Assembly: GCF_030253575.1 (NCBI RefSeq)
Contig: NC_080569.1
Location: 18,222,001 to 18,286,000 of the forward strand
DNA: 64,000 nt
Source of the DNA: Rhododendron vialii
Taxonomy: Eukaryota; Streptophyta; Magnoliopsida; Ericales; Ericaceae
Direction of reading: 5' to 3'
The notes below the pieces were generated by a model, which did not search any database, was not told the origin of the DNA, and saw only the letters and a list, made by a program, of their open reading frames with translations. How positions within the stretch are numbered: position 1 is the stretch's first letter; every line of letters starts with the position of its first letter. Position numbers and translations under genes: made by a program. Shown here piece after piece: positions 35,585 through 46,278 of the stretch.

Positions 35585-36400
35585 TGTGGTGGCCAGGCTC
35601 GGAGAAAGACCCAGGGGACAGCCACGTCACTCTAATAAACAGACAAACCCAAGGTCTCAAGGGCTGATCGGCAATGCACAGTCTGCTCATTATATCTCCA
35701 ATGCTCATACTGCCGAGCTGAGTTCGTCCGGTGCCGAGCTGAGTCTGTCCAGCCAAAGTAAGAACTAGAGACCTGAGCTTTAGTATGTCTGTTGCACTCG
35801 GTGACATCCTACTGCATGGTGAGGTCTCGCCGGACCAAAGGATACCTGTTAGAGCATCTTGGACAGAGTCGGGCATTACTGATCGGGTGAATGGTCTACG
35901 ATTGAGCCACTTCTATCCCTTGACTTGGAGGGAAAGTCAGGTAGAGTTGGGCAGGAGAGGTAGGTGGCATGACAGCTAGGAGCTAACAGGTGGTTGGAAG
36001 GTGGCGCGACACCACCCATCTAGGCAAACGAATGGAGGATAGAGCTCGTGACAGGCTTTTGGATAAGAGCAGGCCTGTCTGAGTATATCACGTTGGCTCA
36101 AACCACCAAGCGCATGGTATACACGCGTGTATTGGGCTCCAAGCTACCTTTGCCTATAAAAGGAGTGCTCCACCTTCAGAATAAGGTAATCCTTTTCTTC
36201 TCCCAAAACCCCTCATACTCATTAAAAGCTTTCCTTCTCATTCTAACTTGATCGTTGGAGTGCCCTCCCCAGGCTCCCAGCGATTCAGGTTTGGCACTAA
36301 TGCGGGTGCTAAGTGTGCAGGACCTTTGTCTCCACGCTCAAGGGCACTATAAACCTAACCACTTTCCACGAAGACTCAACCGGAGAAAGCGTAACCCACA
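35585..36400 (+). repeat. 3' LTR of the outer Tat element
   Basis: TGTGGTGGCC...AACCCACA, the same 816-bp length as the 5' copy, followed by the duplication GAGAG. A CCTATAAAAGG box lies near 36153-36163. Confidence 0.9.
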
Positions 36401-37120
36401 GAGAGACATACCGGCGATGACGATCGGCATGAAGTCCGACTGGGTTTCTCGATCCTCTCTGGATCTGGAAATGTTACATAGTTGCAGTATATAGTAGTAT
36501 ATATGTGTACTATAGTAAATTACACAATAGGTCCTTTTAGTATATATTAATACCACAAACACACAAAATGTGGGGGTTTTGTTCATTTTATGCAATAAAA
36601 AATAGTAAAAAATTATATATATATATATATATTCTTCTTACCCCCGCCATACCCTACTTTTTTGGGGTTTTGCCGTTTTCCGTACCCGTACGCGTACCGG
36701 TACCCGTGCTCCATAGTTTTCACATGATCATACATAGCTAGATAGGTCCATAGTTTTGAATTGATGCCTTAGTGAAGGCCATGTCTACCTAATCCGTGGC
36801 CTACCCAGATTTAATAGATCGATTGGTTTCACTCTACTTTCTCTGGCGGTCTTTGAGTTGAAGACATGTGTGGGACTTTGTCTCGGATACTGCATGCAAT
36901 TTGGTATTTCCATGACATTTTTGTCAATATGCTGAATTTCAAATTTGAAACCAAATGTATGCAACAGAAAACATTTATCTATTGAGCCATTCAGTTCTTC
37001 AGTTTCTTGAACTTCCCCTTAAACATATATCTATATATATATATATATATATTTTAAGTATACACAAACACACAGTGATCGTCTGGGAAACTAGGGAAAG
37101 CTGCTAGCATTCTTATTAGA

Positions 37121-37373
37121 TAGGGCTGCAAACGAACCGAGCTGCTCGAGGCTTGGCTCAGGTCAACTAGTTTAGCAATCGGGCCGAGCTTGAGTTTTAG
37201 GCTCGTCTTCGTTTGTATAGGATCGGCTCAATTATAGAGGCTCATTTAGTAAATGAACCTGGCTTGGCTCATAAAGGGCTCGTTTTTTAGCTCGAGCTCG
37301 AGTTTTAGGCTCTAGGTCGTTAGTAAACAAGCCGAGCTCGAAAGCTACAAAGCTTAGCTCATTTGCACCCCTA
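37121..37373. mobile_element. hAT-type MITE
   Basis: The ends are TAGGGCTGCAAACGA and, reverse-complemented, TAGGGGTGCAAATGAGC. The interior is full of GCTCGAGC/GGCTC words. The flanking 8-mers match only partly (TTATTAGA and ATTTCAGA), so it is an old insertion. Confidence 0.6.
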
Positions 37374-37384
37374 ATTTCAGAGCG

Positions 37385-37722
37385 TGTCCCACCTCAGTTA
37401 ATTATCACTTCCAACACAAGAATATGAGTTTGGGTGATATCTCCATTGATTGTCAATTGGTTTTAAATTAGATGCTTTTAGGATTTCAAAGCAAGGCTTA
37501 AGAAAGACTGTCCAGATTGATTTTCCCTTTGTTTGTGTCATAAAAGCTCTTTCTTTCATTGAGACCCATGAATCCTTTGTTTACCTCTCCAGTATGATTC
37601 TAGGGTCACACATAGGAGTATTAAGGTTGTCCCACATTGGTTAATTATCACTTCTAGTACTAGTATACAAGCCTAAGTGGTCTCTGAACTCATTGCCAAT
37701 GGATTTTGAATTGGATACTTTT
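37385..37722 (+). repeat. Pair of diverged direct repeats
   Basis: GTCCCAC..., then GTTAATTATCACTTC, then a GGTTTTAAATTAGATGCTTTTA-like block occurs at about 37386-37480 and again at about 37627-37722, each about 95 bp. They could be remnants of an LTR or another dispersed repeat. Confidence 0.45.
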
Positions 37723-38089
37723 AACCAATCATGAAAAGAAGATGGAAAAATTTAAAGGGCTAGATGGCAACTTGATCTGTAAGTTAGCATGAAAAAGAAA
37801 GTGAAGCATTTGTCCGAGAATGGAGCTTTATTATTGTCCAACCTTAGGTTATGATTATATTTATTACATGTCTTGTGCCTAGTTCGCTAGGCTTCCATTT
37901 ACAGTGGGGTTCGGAAGCGATAGTAGTTAGGCATTATTACTCGCACTTTTGCAGAGAGACGGATCCTTGAAGTACAAACCCGGGCCACAAAACTAGCATT
38001 ATATAGCACTTGCTACCATGCTAGGTCACAACGTCTAAATAAAAATCTGAATAAGAATGGGTATTGTACTTCTTGGTAGTTCTAAAGCT

Positions 38090-40566
38090 TCAGGCTTTTG
38101 GCCGAATGGCAACACCTTTGATGACCAGACCTCTCTTCCAAATCCCAGCTTTGCATTCATAGAGGGAGAATTGAATGTCTCCAATTTTTTCAGAAGATGT
38201 CCGAAACTCCCCTGCTGGAATTTCTATCCATCGTCCCCTTGGCTTTTCCATCAAATTTTCTTCATGCTGTTGAGTTGTTCCATTAGGGAGAATGAGCGTA
38301 ACATTCATTGGAACTTCCCACCCAAAAGCGGGATCTTTCAGCATGACCAAAAACACCACCTCATAAACGATTCCTGGTGAGAGGTTTACCATCTCAAATT
38401 TTCCTTGAATTTCCAGCCAGCAAACTTTTAGCAGTTCAGCAACATCAACAAACACATCACTGTGGAACAAAAACAAACAAAACATTATTGAATTGGTAGG
38501 AGGATTCTGGAGCAAGGGTTGACCGCACGACTTTGACGGTTATCAAATTGGATTTTACATCGTCAACTCTTTGGTGTACAGGTTGGGGGTATCCTTCTCA
38601 AGGATTGGAATTTGGTTCCTGAACTAACTAGGTCCAGGCAAAGAAATAGTTGGTTTCGGGCTCGGTCATAAACGCACATAACTGTTTTCTTTTTAAAAGT
38701 TTTATCCCAGGTTTGTAATTTTGATTATTGAAGTTTAACCCCCAAAAGAGCTTTGTTAAATTGTAAACTCTACCATGCAGTGTCCCATACGTGTTCTAAC
38801 TGGGACATGGTAGAAAACCTCGTGTCAGTAGGATAAAACTAATTAAAATAAATGGACACACCACGTGGCGCTCCCCGCCGTTTATCCGGCGTAGTCATGT
38901 CTTTAGCGTGTTAGACACTCATACAATGACACACTTAGGTGTGTCAGTGCTCCATAGCCATAGGTTGTATTTGGATATTAGAGTGCTGGAAAAAAAATAG
39001 AAAAAAAAAAAAAAAACCTGTATCTTCCTCTTCCGATCTCCTTTCCCTCCACAAATCAAGATTTTGGATCATGGATTGGAATTTGGTTGCAGAGCTAGTT
39101 CTAGGGCGACCTATCATAGTCATGGATGATGGATCACCATAGGTCATGTTTTGGATATTGGATTGCTGGCAACTTGTTCATATTTTCCCTCCATTTTCTT
39201 GGATTTTTGGATGGGTTTGTTTATCAATGTAAGAAAATTAATGAGGAACCATAAAACTTAAGGTAAACCCTTGTAGTTATTACCTTGTTTCTTTGAGATA
39301 GGACCAGTGCCAATAGCGGTTGTCTTCAGCCCAAGTGATTGAGAGATCCCTTGCAAATAACATGAAGCAGTTGCTGCTGGACTTCCGATCAACCCAATAC
39401 TTCTGCATACAAAAACAAAATGCTAATCAGAAGAGAATATCGATGCCAATGATGTAAGGATAATAATTGTTCAAAGTATCATATACAAATCAACAGTGAA
39501 AATTGAGGTTGGATGTCTATGGTGATGTTAATTCAGAAGATCGGATGGATAGTTGCCTTAGAGCTTAAACTCTTACAGAATTTATTTACCAAGTACTAAC
39601 CTCACACACAAAAAAAGAACCCTTATCTATGGAGTTACCAGCTTAACAAAGCCCTTGGCTAGTCCTACCTCTGCTTCTGATGTTGTAACTCTAAGTGGAA
39701 GCTTGGTTTGAAGATCCATGCGTGTTTGTATATATTCCTTGGAATTGTGAGAAATGAACCTTGCATTCCTTTTCTGCTGTTGTCAGGAAGTGGTGGTAGA
39801 AATTTCTTCCAATTGCCACACAAAAAAAAAAAAAAGAAACTTGCATCCGCATTTTACGCTTGTTGGAAACTGGTTTTGAGATACGACTCTTGTGTGTGAT
39901 TGTGAGAAAATGTAACTTTTTTTTTGTACTCCGTTGGAAATTGGTTTTGGAGATCATTCTTTAGTTGTAGAAAATTGTCAAACAGTAAAAAAAAAAAATG
40001 AAACTTGCCGTCCTTTTTTTACGCTTGTTAAACTAGTTTTAGAGATATCACTATTTGACCGTGGAAATCCATCCAATTGTGAGAAAATGAAACTTGCCGT
40101 CCTCTTTCACTCTTGTTGGGGTTTGGTTTTGGGGGATACGACTGTTTGACTATGTAAAGCTCATCCATCCCCTTGTGTGGAAAATGAAACTTCCATTTTT
40201 TATTTTTTGTACTCCGTTGGAAACTGATTTTGGAGAAATGAATGCATGATTCTGGGAATTCCATCAAATTGTGAGAAAATTGAAACTTGCCTTCTTTTCT
40301 TGGTTTAAGAATACTCCAGCCTGGAGCTGGTTATACAGCTTTTCAGTGGAGGAGGAGGAGTCAAATGGTGAGTCTGCATGTTTGACAATGGCTTCGTAGT
40401 TGTGGGGCAGCTTTGCTTCTGGTGGTGTTGCATCACTAACCCTTAAAGAATCTCTCTCAGTGCTGAGTGAAATTAATGGTTTCCTCGGGCTACCTTGTTC
40501 TGTAATTTGTGGAAGAGACTCTTCCCGAACCTGTGGAGTTTCATCTTGCGACCACCCTGTTCCCAT
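38090..40566 (-). CDS. PP2-A1: PP2-A1-like phloem lectin
   Basis: Three exons on the minus strand (40566-40291, 39402-39284, 38459-38090) give 254 residues, close to the 246 recalled for Arabidopsis PP2-A1. Residues 1-92 hold the KLPHNYEAIVKHADSPF segment shared with that protein. From residue 93 the PP2/Nictaba lectin domain follows: KYWVDRKSSSNCFMLFARDL, ITWAEDNRYWHW, VCWLEIQGKFEMVNLSPG, IVYEVVFLVMLKDPAFGWEV, with the C-terminal KGVAIRPKA. The family binds GlcNAc-type glycans and occurs in phloem sap. Intron 1 uses a GC donor (AG|GCAAGT); intron 2 is GT-AG. A MULE begins 30 bp before the ATG, separating the gene from its apparent TATA box at 45713-45720. The coding frame is intact. The symbol is by similarity; other PP2-A members are possible. 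Confidence 0.9.
39715..40290 (-). repeat. Degenerate tandem repeats in PP2 intron 1
   Basis: Roughly six diverged units of about 85-105 bp share AATTGTGAGAAAATGAAACTT, then GTTGGAAACTGGTTTTGGAG. The last unit overlaps the GC splice donor. A further partial copy (TCATCAAATTGTGAGAAA) lies at about 46048-46065, upstream of the gene beyond the MULE. Confidence 0.65.
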
Positions 40567-41167
40567 CTCATCTCTTCCTCAAACTATGCGTGGAGGAGGG
40601 CTGCTTTTCCCCCCCCCCTGACACCCCACCCCCCCCGGCCCCACACCCCATTTCCCATATTACCCCTCCCCCCCCCTCCCGTTCTCCTGCTCTCCTCTCT
40701 TTCCTTTTACTTTTTTTTTTCTTTCTTTTTTCTCCCCCTCCCCCTCCCGTTCTCCTGCTTCCCCCACATTCCATTTACTTTTTTTTTTTCTTCTTTTTTC
40801 TTCTTTATTTTCTTTTGTTTTTTTTTCTGGTAGAATTTTTTTTTCGTTTTTTTCTCTTTATTTTCTTTTGATTCCTTCTACTTTGAACTTTTTTTTTATT
40901 ATTTTAATAATCTTTTCTATTTTCTTTATTTGTTTCTTTTCCCCTTTACCTCCCTTCTTTATTTTTTTTTTGGTTAACTCAAATTCTATTTTCAATTAAA
41001 ATTGACTTTATGCTTAATAAATTTATATTATTTTAATTAGTTAATTAGTCTTAACAATGAATAATAAAAATAACTTGTAATGAACAATAATAAATTGAAA
41101 TAAAATTTCATTTTATTATAATTGAGTACATATTGTCAAAACATGAAAATACATAAAAACACAAATT

Positions 41168-44015
41168 TTAATCAATATCTCCTCCAAATGCTGCTCCCGG
41201 CATGCTTATACCCATTACTTCGTACCACAATAGCAAACGTGTTTCATAACTGGCAGCCCATCCTTTAGCTTCATCCGATGAATGCTCCTCCCACCATATT
41301 GGGATGGGTGGTACAGGGTAATTAGGTTCTAAGAAAATTTGCACGAAGTGATCGTTGTTAACACGGGCAATAGCAATTTCCCGGCGGTATTCGACTGAAA
41401 CTGGAGGGGACCTCAATGGCAAATGAGTAAAACAACCGTAAACATCCTCATCAAATGTATGCAGTACTAGGTTGTACCTTGTTGCGATGACAACTCCCAA
41501 AGTCATAGCCTCCATCCAGTGATCCTTTGGTGCCGTAGGCTCGAACCAATTTAGTAAAATTAGTAGATGCTTTGCCCAATCATTTACTGGATAAATCTCG
41601 GTGTATAGATAATAATTTTGTTGAATCTCTTCAATAAGCTCCTCTCGTACTCGACTCCAATCATTTTCACTATACCCGATTAGTGCAGCTATCGCCCTGA
41701 ATCCACAATGACCATCACCAAGCACGTCAACAGTGTGGGAAATATAACGCTGATAAGCCTGAGGTAATCGTTGAATGTAGGGATCAATGATGGATGGAAC
41801 TATAAATTGAGTGTTGCGAACCCCCGAACCCCTCCCACGTCTCCCTCTCCCTCTCACTCGCGATGTTGCAGTCCTTGATCCTGAAGTGGATGCTTCTGAG
41901 AAAGAAGGTATGCGACGTGTACTTTGCTCATCTCTACCTGTAGGTCGACCTCTATGTTCTGTGTTGTACGATGGAGGTCGAATTGTGCTACGAGATGGAT
42001 CTGCCATATCGATAATCCTATCTATGATATGCTCTCGCATAGGTGGATCCATCCCATCTAATATCTCAACGACCTGAGATGTCCTGTCAGATCGTGCTCC
42101 CTCCTCATTAAACTCGGTTGCGTGCATAGACAACCTAGTCCAATGAGCGTGGATACTCCATAGCGGAATTGGAGTGGAAATGGAACGATAATATGCAAGA
42201 TCGTGCATGCATGGCAATCCGTGTGTGATTTTGATCGTACAGTTGCAATAGCCAACAATGTGGGGGGATACTTCTAAAGCGGTTTCTAGCTGATCATGTA
42301 TGAACTCCATTGCCTCTAATGAAATACGACACCTTACCTGATCAAAAATGTCGTCACGTAATTGTTTGTGGCGTGGAATGTTCAATGATTTCTCGAACGA
42401 CTTCTTAATTTCCCCGAACTGATTTTTCAACATCTTATGTATTTTATCAAAAGATGTTTGTAGTGATGACATGGTATCCCCTAAATATAGCTTTAGCCTC
42501 GCATGTGCAGACTCTGCCCTGTAATAGAATAATGCACTGTGTTTAAATAGGAAAGTATCAAAAAGTATTTCTTAGTATAGTAGAGAAATACACAAAATTT
42601 TAATAGGAAAGTGAAAAAGCGATTTTACCTTTGACTTGAATTGCTTCCGAGGTGCATACATGTATCTGTCCATGCTGAAACAAACCGCTCTTTGTACGAC
42701 CTTAACCATGTTTGCCACAGGTAAGTTATGACATACGGAAACTGGCGAAAATCGTCGCACATGGCTTGCCACTTATGTTCGAAAGACGAAGGTGTAGATG
42801 AATTGATAAGCGAGTGCCATGACTTGACGAAGCGCTTCCATTCCGAACCAAGCACACGGCTGCAGTTCTTCATGACGCACTGATTTATGTGCCAAATACA
42901 CAAGATGTGACGTGCCGTAGGGAAACATGTTTCAATGGCGTTCATAAGCGCTAAATCCCGATCTGAAACAAACACCAATGGCATCGACGCCCCCTTTTGA
43001 AGCATCCAGTTTTTTAAGTTATCCAATGCCCATGTCAATGTCTCTTCTCTCTCATTACTAAGATAAGCGAACATAAGCGAGTAAGTTCGCCATGTGGATG
43101 TGATACCCACAACCTCCAATAGTGGTTTTCGATACTCATTGGTCTTGTACGTGGCGTCAATGATCAGTACAGACGGAAAGTTGACAGATAGCTCTAGACT
43201 CATAGGATGAACCCAAATAATATCTGTGATTTCGTTAGTATCCGGATTTGTAAGAAATTGATGGAGGTAATGTTCCTTAAGTAATTGACGTATGACATAC
43301 TGAATAGGAGTTAAACCGTCCAGTTTGGCTGCTTTGTTTGAAAAAATGGTGTTATAAATGCTCTTGATTCCCGTAGTGTTTGACGGGTCTTTTTGCTTCA
43401 AAATATTAAGAATCTCACGAGGCGCAGTACTGTTGGCCATGTCGACCACAAATTGTTTCTCTATTGGTTTTAGCCTTGACGGGTACTCGTGGCCCTCAAT
43501 ATGTTTTGCTATTTCATGGTTATGGACACCACTAATAACCTCTAAACCCCACCTGATACCGTATGGATGTTGTGGTATACCTCGCAGTTGAAATGGGCAA
43601 TCGCATTTTCTAGTCCCAGTATTTCTTTGCAAGGATTGCCCTTCAACCAAATACCGTGGCGGTTCGTACTTTCCTCCTCTTTCGCAACCAAGAATGCACT
43701 TCGGCAATTTGCCGCCTTTTAACTTAGCAGAATTTAAAATAACCACCACAATACCATATTTTAGACCAACGCTCCGTGCCCAAGCTAACATATCTTCTCT
43801 ACTTTCAAAAATCTATATAAAAAAAAATGTATAAATACAACATTAACCAGTCTTAACATAAATAACGAATATGCAAAACAATAACAGTGAAAACTAACCT
43901 GGTCGGTGGTAAATTCTTGTGTATAATCGCGACTATTGTGGGAGACACTCTCCTCACTACGAATATCATTCTCAAATGACCAACTATCTGAAATTGAAAA
44001 GTTGTAGTCATCCAT
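41168..44015 (-). CDS. MULE transposase with SWIM zinc finger and OTU protease domain
   Basis: Three exons (44015-43899, 43812-42629, 42518-41168) with GT-AG introns give 883 residues without a stop. An N-terminal FAR1-like Cys/His region (IFESREDMLAWARSVG, CDCPFQL, HNHE) is followed by the MULE catalytic domain: Asp258 in LIIDATYKT, Asp323 in VFVSDRDLA and CIWHINQ near 345. A SWIM finger, CNCTIKITHGLPCMH, lies at about 524-540, then an Arg/Gly/Ser-rich linker. An OTU cysteine-protease-like domain holds DVLGDGHCGFRAI (Asp702, Cys705) and NNDHFVQIF (His824). OTU domains remove ubiquitin in other proteins; what it does for a transposon is unknown. The start could instead be at 44120 in the same frame. 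The key residues I can see are intact, so it may be active. Confidence 0.88.
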
Positions 44016-45366
44016 TGTTCCTTCCCGAATTTTTCGCTGCGGCGTTCCTAAAAAATTTGACAAATACACAGTTTGTGAGGAAAGCCTAAGTAACCATGCC
44101 AAATTTTCACCGAAAATCATTATTCTAATTTTTGTAGATTATGTTTGACATAGAAATAACCAGGAAAGTCCCAGGTCGGATGGTCGGACGAATCCAATTA
44201 GAATCACCATTCCTTCCTTAGTCGGTACGAAGCCAGACTTGTTGACAAACTTTCGAGGGTGTTAGCCTCGGGTTACTCCACAATTGTAAAAACGATCATA
44301 AAGCATAGTGTCACATGGACGGACACCTTTGGAGTGGAAACCACTTATGCTTTAGACCAGTAATTTTAGTAGAATAAGTTTGCTAGCTATCTTTAGTATT
44401 TTAACTTAATATGCATTTTTAAACACAAAAATAAAATATAATAGAAGGTTACGGTAGCTTACAGAAGATGAATGTGGCTATCGAACGAACTGACTTCTTA
44501 CGGTAAGCTTACGTTAGCTTCGAAAGAGAAAACAAAATACTTTTTTTTCCTCTCGAAAATAAATATTGACTAAACTACTAAATTTTTTGGATCGAGAAGC
44601 TGATCGGGTGGTGGTTTAGTGGCGGCCTTGGGTTGAGTTTCTTGAAGAACTCAAGAAGAAACTGAATAATACCAAGAACAAAGTAAGAACAAAGAGCAAA
44701 CACAAAATTTCTAGAGAGACAAGTTGGAGAGATTCAAGGTGTGAATTGAATGGTTTCACAAAGAGTTCTATTTATAGGAAAATGAGGACCTCTCTCCTCA
44801 CTCCATATGGCCGGCCCCCCCCCCCCCCCCCATATTTGCTCTATGGTTGAAATCTAATTCTAGGTTTAAGTCTAATAAAAATATAGTTACAAAAATAAAT
44901 GTTTCAACTTTCAATCTGTTTGAACTGGTGCAAAGATGTTATTTTTCTGATCATTTCATCCTAAATGGTCGTAATAAATTTTTGCCTCCAAAGCCTTTCA
45001 ATGAACACCCTAAGAGAGTCTTGAAACTAAATAATGAGTTTTAGGGTGTTTGTTGAAAAGTCTTAGAGCAAAAAATTCATTATAAACATTTCAAATAAAA
45101 TTATCAAAAAAACATGATTTTTTACCCGGTGTATTTATAGAAATTAAATAAATACGATAAAATTTATTAAATAAAAATAAAATTTAAAAGGTGAAGGTGT
45201 TTTAAGAAGGGAGGGGGGGCCGGATGTTTTTTGGGTGGGGGGCCGGGGGATAATCTGGGTTTTAAGAAAAGGCTGGAGTTTGATAAAAAAAAAAAAAAAA
45301 CAAAAAGAGAAGGCTGGGGGGCCGGGTAAAAACAAAAAGGGAAGGCTGGGGGGGGCCGGGGCCGGT
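44016..45366 (-). other. 5' noncoding part of the MULE
   Basis: This lies upstream of the transposase. It contains a TATA-like box at 44768-44778, a C run at 44816-44831, and AT-rich sequence grading into the right inverted repeat with GGGGGGCCGG words. No other gene was found. Confidence 0.5.
44768..44778 (-). promoter_or_regulatory. TATA box, probable transposase promoter
   Basis: The minus strand reads CCTATAAATAG about 750 bp before ATG 44015, leaving room for a leader, perhaps spliced. Confidence 0.45.
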
Positions 45367-45620
45367 TAAAAAAAAAAGAAAACGGCCGGGTTTTAAAAAA
45401 AAGGAAAACAGAAAGGAAATGTTTGGGGGGGGGGGGGGGGGGGGGCGGGTAAAAAAAAAAATAAAACGGCCGGGTTTAAAAAAAAAGGAAAACAGAAACG
45501 GAATGCTGGGGGGGGGCCCGGGTAAAAAAAAAACGAAAACAGCCGGGTTTAAAAAAAAAGGAAAACAGAAACGGAATGCTGGGGGGGGCCCGGGTAAAAA
45601 AAAGAGAAAACAAAAAGGAA
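45367..45620. repeat. Subterminal tandem repeats of the MULE
   Basis: About three and a half copies of a roughly 75-80-bp unit: CGGCCGGGTTTAAAAAAAA, GGAAAACAGAAACGGAATG, then a G run and CGGGTAAAAAAAA. Left-end sequence (40640-40800) is a looser inverted counterpart (CCCGTTCTCCTGCT twice). Confidence 0.7.
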
Positions 45621-45712
45621 AAGGGTAAGGGCAAGGAGGTAATTTTGGTGTGGGGCCGGGGGGGTGGGGTGTCGGGGGGGGGGAATAGCAATTTGCTGCG
45701 TGGAGATCTTGT

Positions 45713-45720
45713 ACTTATAG
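45713..45720 (-). promoter_or_regulatory. Displaced TATA box of the PP2 gene
   Basis: The minus strand reads CTCTATAAGTAC. With the MULE and one duplication removed, it would lie about 40 bp before the PP2 start codon. It is now more than 5 kb away. Confidence 0.5.
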
Positions 45721-45721
45721 A

Positions 45722-45895
45722 GTACTAGCGTTTGTGCCCTTTCAATACACGGGATAAAAAATCACATTGATTTTTTTTTTGGCCCCGTGTATCGAATAGG
45801 CTCAACACTAGTGATAAAAAAAGATAGTTTAATACTTTTTCAGTACCGTGTTCGATGAATGCTAACACTGGTTTTATTCTATGCACTAAAAGACG
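45722..45895. repeat. Three related ~30-bp repeats (CCCGTGTAT...CACTAG type)
   Basis: One inverted copy (45725-45753, CTAGCGTTTGTGCCC then AATACACGGG) and two direct copies (CCCCGTGTATCGAATAGG then ACACTAGT at 45783-45812; TACCGTGTTCGATGAATG then AACACTGG at 45843-45872) lie in the PP2 upstream region. They look like ends of small foldback elements. Confidence 0.5.
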
Positions 45896-46006
45896 TGTGG
45901 TGAAAAATGAATTTGGAGTATCACGGGATACTACCTTTGCAAGGTCATAGAATAATTTTTCTTTCATATTCAACCCCCAAGTCTCTCTCTTCCTCCCTCT
46001 CCCAAG

Positions 46007-46011
<5 letters not shown>

Positions 46012-46038
<27 letters not shown>
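46012..46038. repeat. (CT)n microsatellite
   Basis: An uninterrupted CT run of about 27 bp upstream of the PP2 gene. Confidence 0.9.
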
Positions 46039-46042
<4 letters not shown>

Positions 46043-46114
46043 TCTGGGAATTTCATCAAATTGTGAGAAATTGATGGGGAAGGAAAATGTAAGTTGATTT
46101 TCATGACTTCTAGT

Positions 46115-46278
46115 ATTTTTTTTTTTTTTTTTTACGAACAAGAGTTTGTCCCATTTATATTAAAATGAAAAGAGTACAACTATAACGACAGAAAATAAAC
46201 AAAGGATCCAAAAGATCCGAACAAAATAAGAAAACTCTCTCCAGACTCTCTCTAGCGTTCTTCTCACGCCAGTTGGTA
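46115..46278 (-). mobile_element. 5'-truncated LINE insertion with 14-bp duplication
   Basis: TCATGACTTCTAGT occurs at 46101-46114 and 46279-46292. Between them, on the minus strand, lies 164 bp ending in an A run of about 20. This is the structure left by target-primed LINE insertion. Confidence 0.85.

Larger units (their letters stand above)
11271..36400 (+). mobile_element. 25.1-kb Tat-type Gypsy LTR retrotransposon (outer)
   Basis: Two 816-bp LTRs (TG...CA) bound the element, and GAGAG flanks both ends (11266-11270 and 36401-36405). Internally on the plus strand come a primer-binding site, gag, protease, reverse transcriptase, RNase H, a second RNase H and integrase. On the minus strand, between integrase and the 3' LTR, there is an extra gene. 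Two RNase H domains plus an antisense extra gene point to the Tat lineage (Ogre/Retand type). All plus-strand genes are broken. A solo LTR interrupts the protease-RT junction, and a second Tat element interrupts integrase. LTR copies differ at roughly one site in ten by eye, so it is clearly older than the element nested in it. Confidence 0.9.
11034..36716. mobile_element. hAT-like short element, split by a Tat retrotransposon
   Basis: The left end (11034) reads CTATGAGGCACGGGTAC, and the right end (36716), reverse-complemented, reads CTATGGAGCACGGGTAC. The element is flanked by the perfect 8-bp repeat TTTTCACA at 11026-11033 and 36717-36724, the duplication length of hAT elements. Without the inserted retrotransposon it would be about 550 bp and noncoding, with further GTACGGG-type inner repeats. 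It sits directly downstream of IMPL1. The class is inferred from duplication length only. Confidence 0.7.
36725..38089. other. Gene-free stretch between the nest and the PP2 gene
   Basis: No coding region was recognised. It contains a TA microsatellite (37030-37052), a hAT-type MITE (37121-37373) and a pair of diverged direct repeats (37385-37722). The rest is ordinary AT-rich sequence and the 3' flank of the PP2 gene. Confidence 0.5.
40596..45696 (-). mobile_element. MULE transposon with OTU-type transposase
   Basis: Perfect 9-bp repeats TGCGTGGAG flank it (40587-40595 and 45697-45705), the duplication length of Mutator-like elements. Both ends carry inverted repeats: the left reads GGCTGCTTTTCCCC and the right, reverse-complemented, GCAAATTGCTATTCCCC. 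Both continue into GACACCCCACCCCC and GGCCCCACACC. It is 5,101 bp long and contains one spliced, apparently intact transposase gene. It lies in the 5' leader or core promoter of the PP2 gene. Confidence 0.92.

Noticed and set aside
37121..37373. Firm 8-bp target duplication for this MITE
   Set aside because: Flanking octamers match at only about five positions, so the duplication is not claimed.
40495..40871. Overlapping frames rich in Pro/Phe/Ser in the MULE left end
   Set aside because: They arise from C- and T-rich terminal repeat sequence; no domain and no start context.
45476..45691. Pro/Phe-rich frame at the MULE right end
   Set aside because: Tandem GGGG/AAAA repeats; no coding character.
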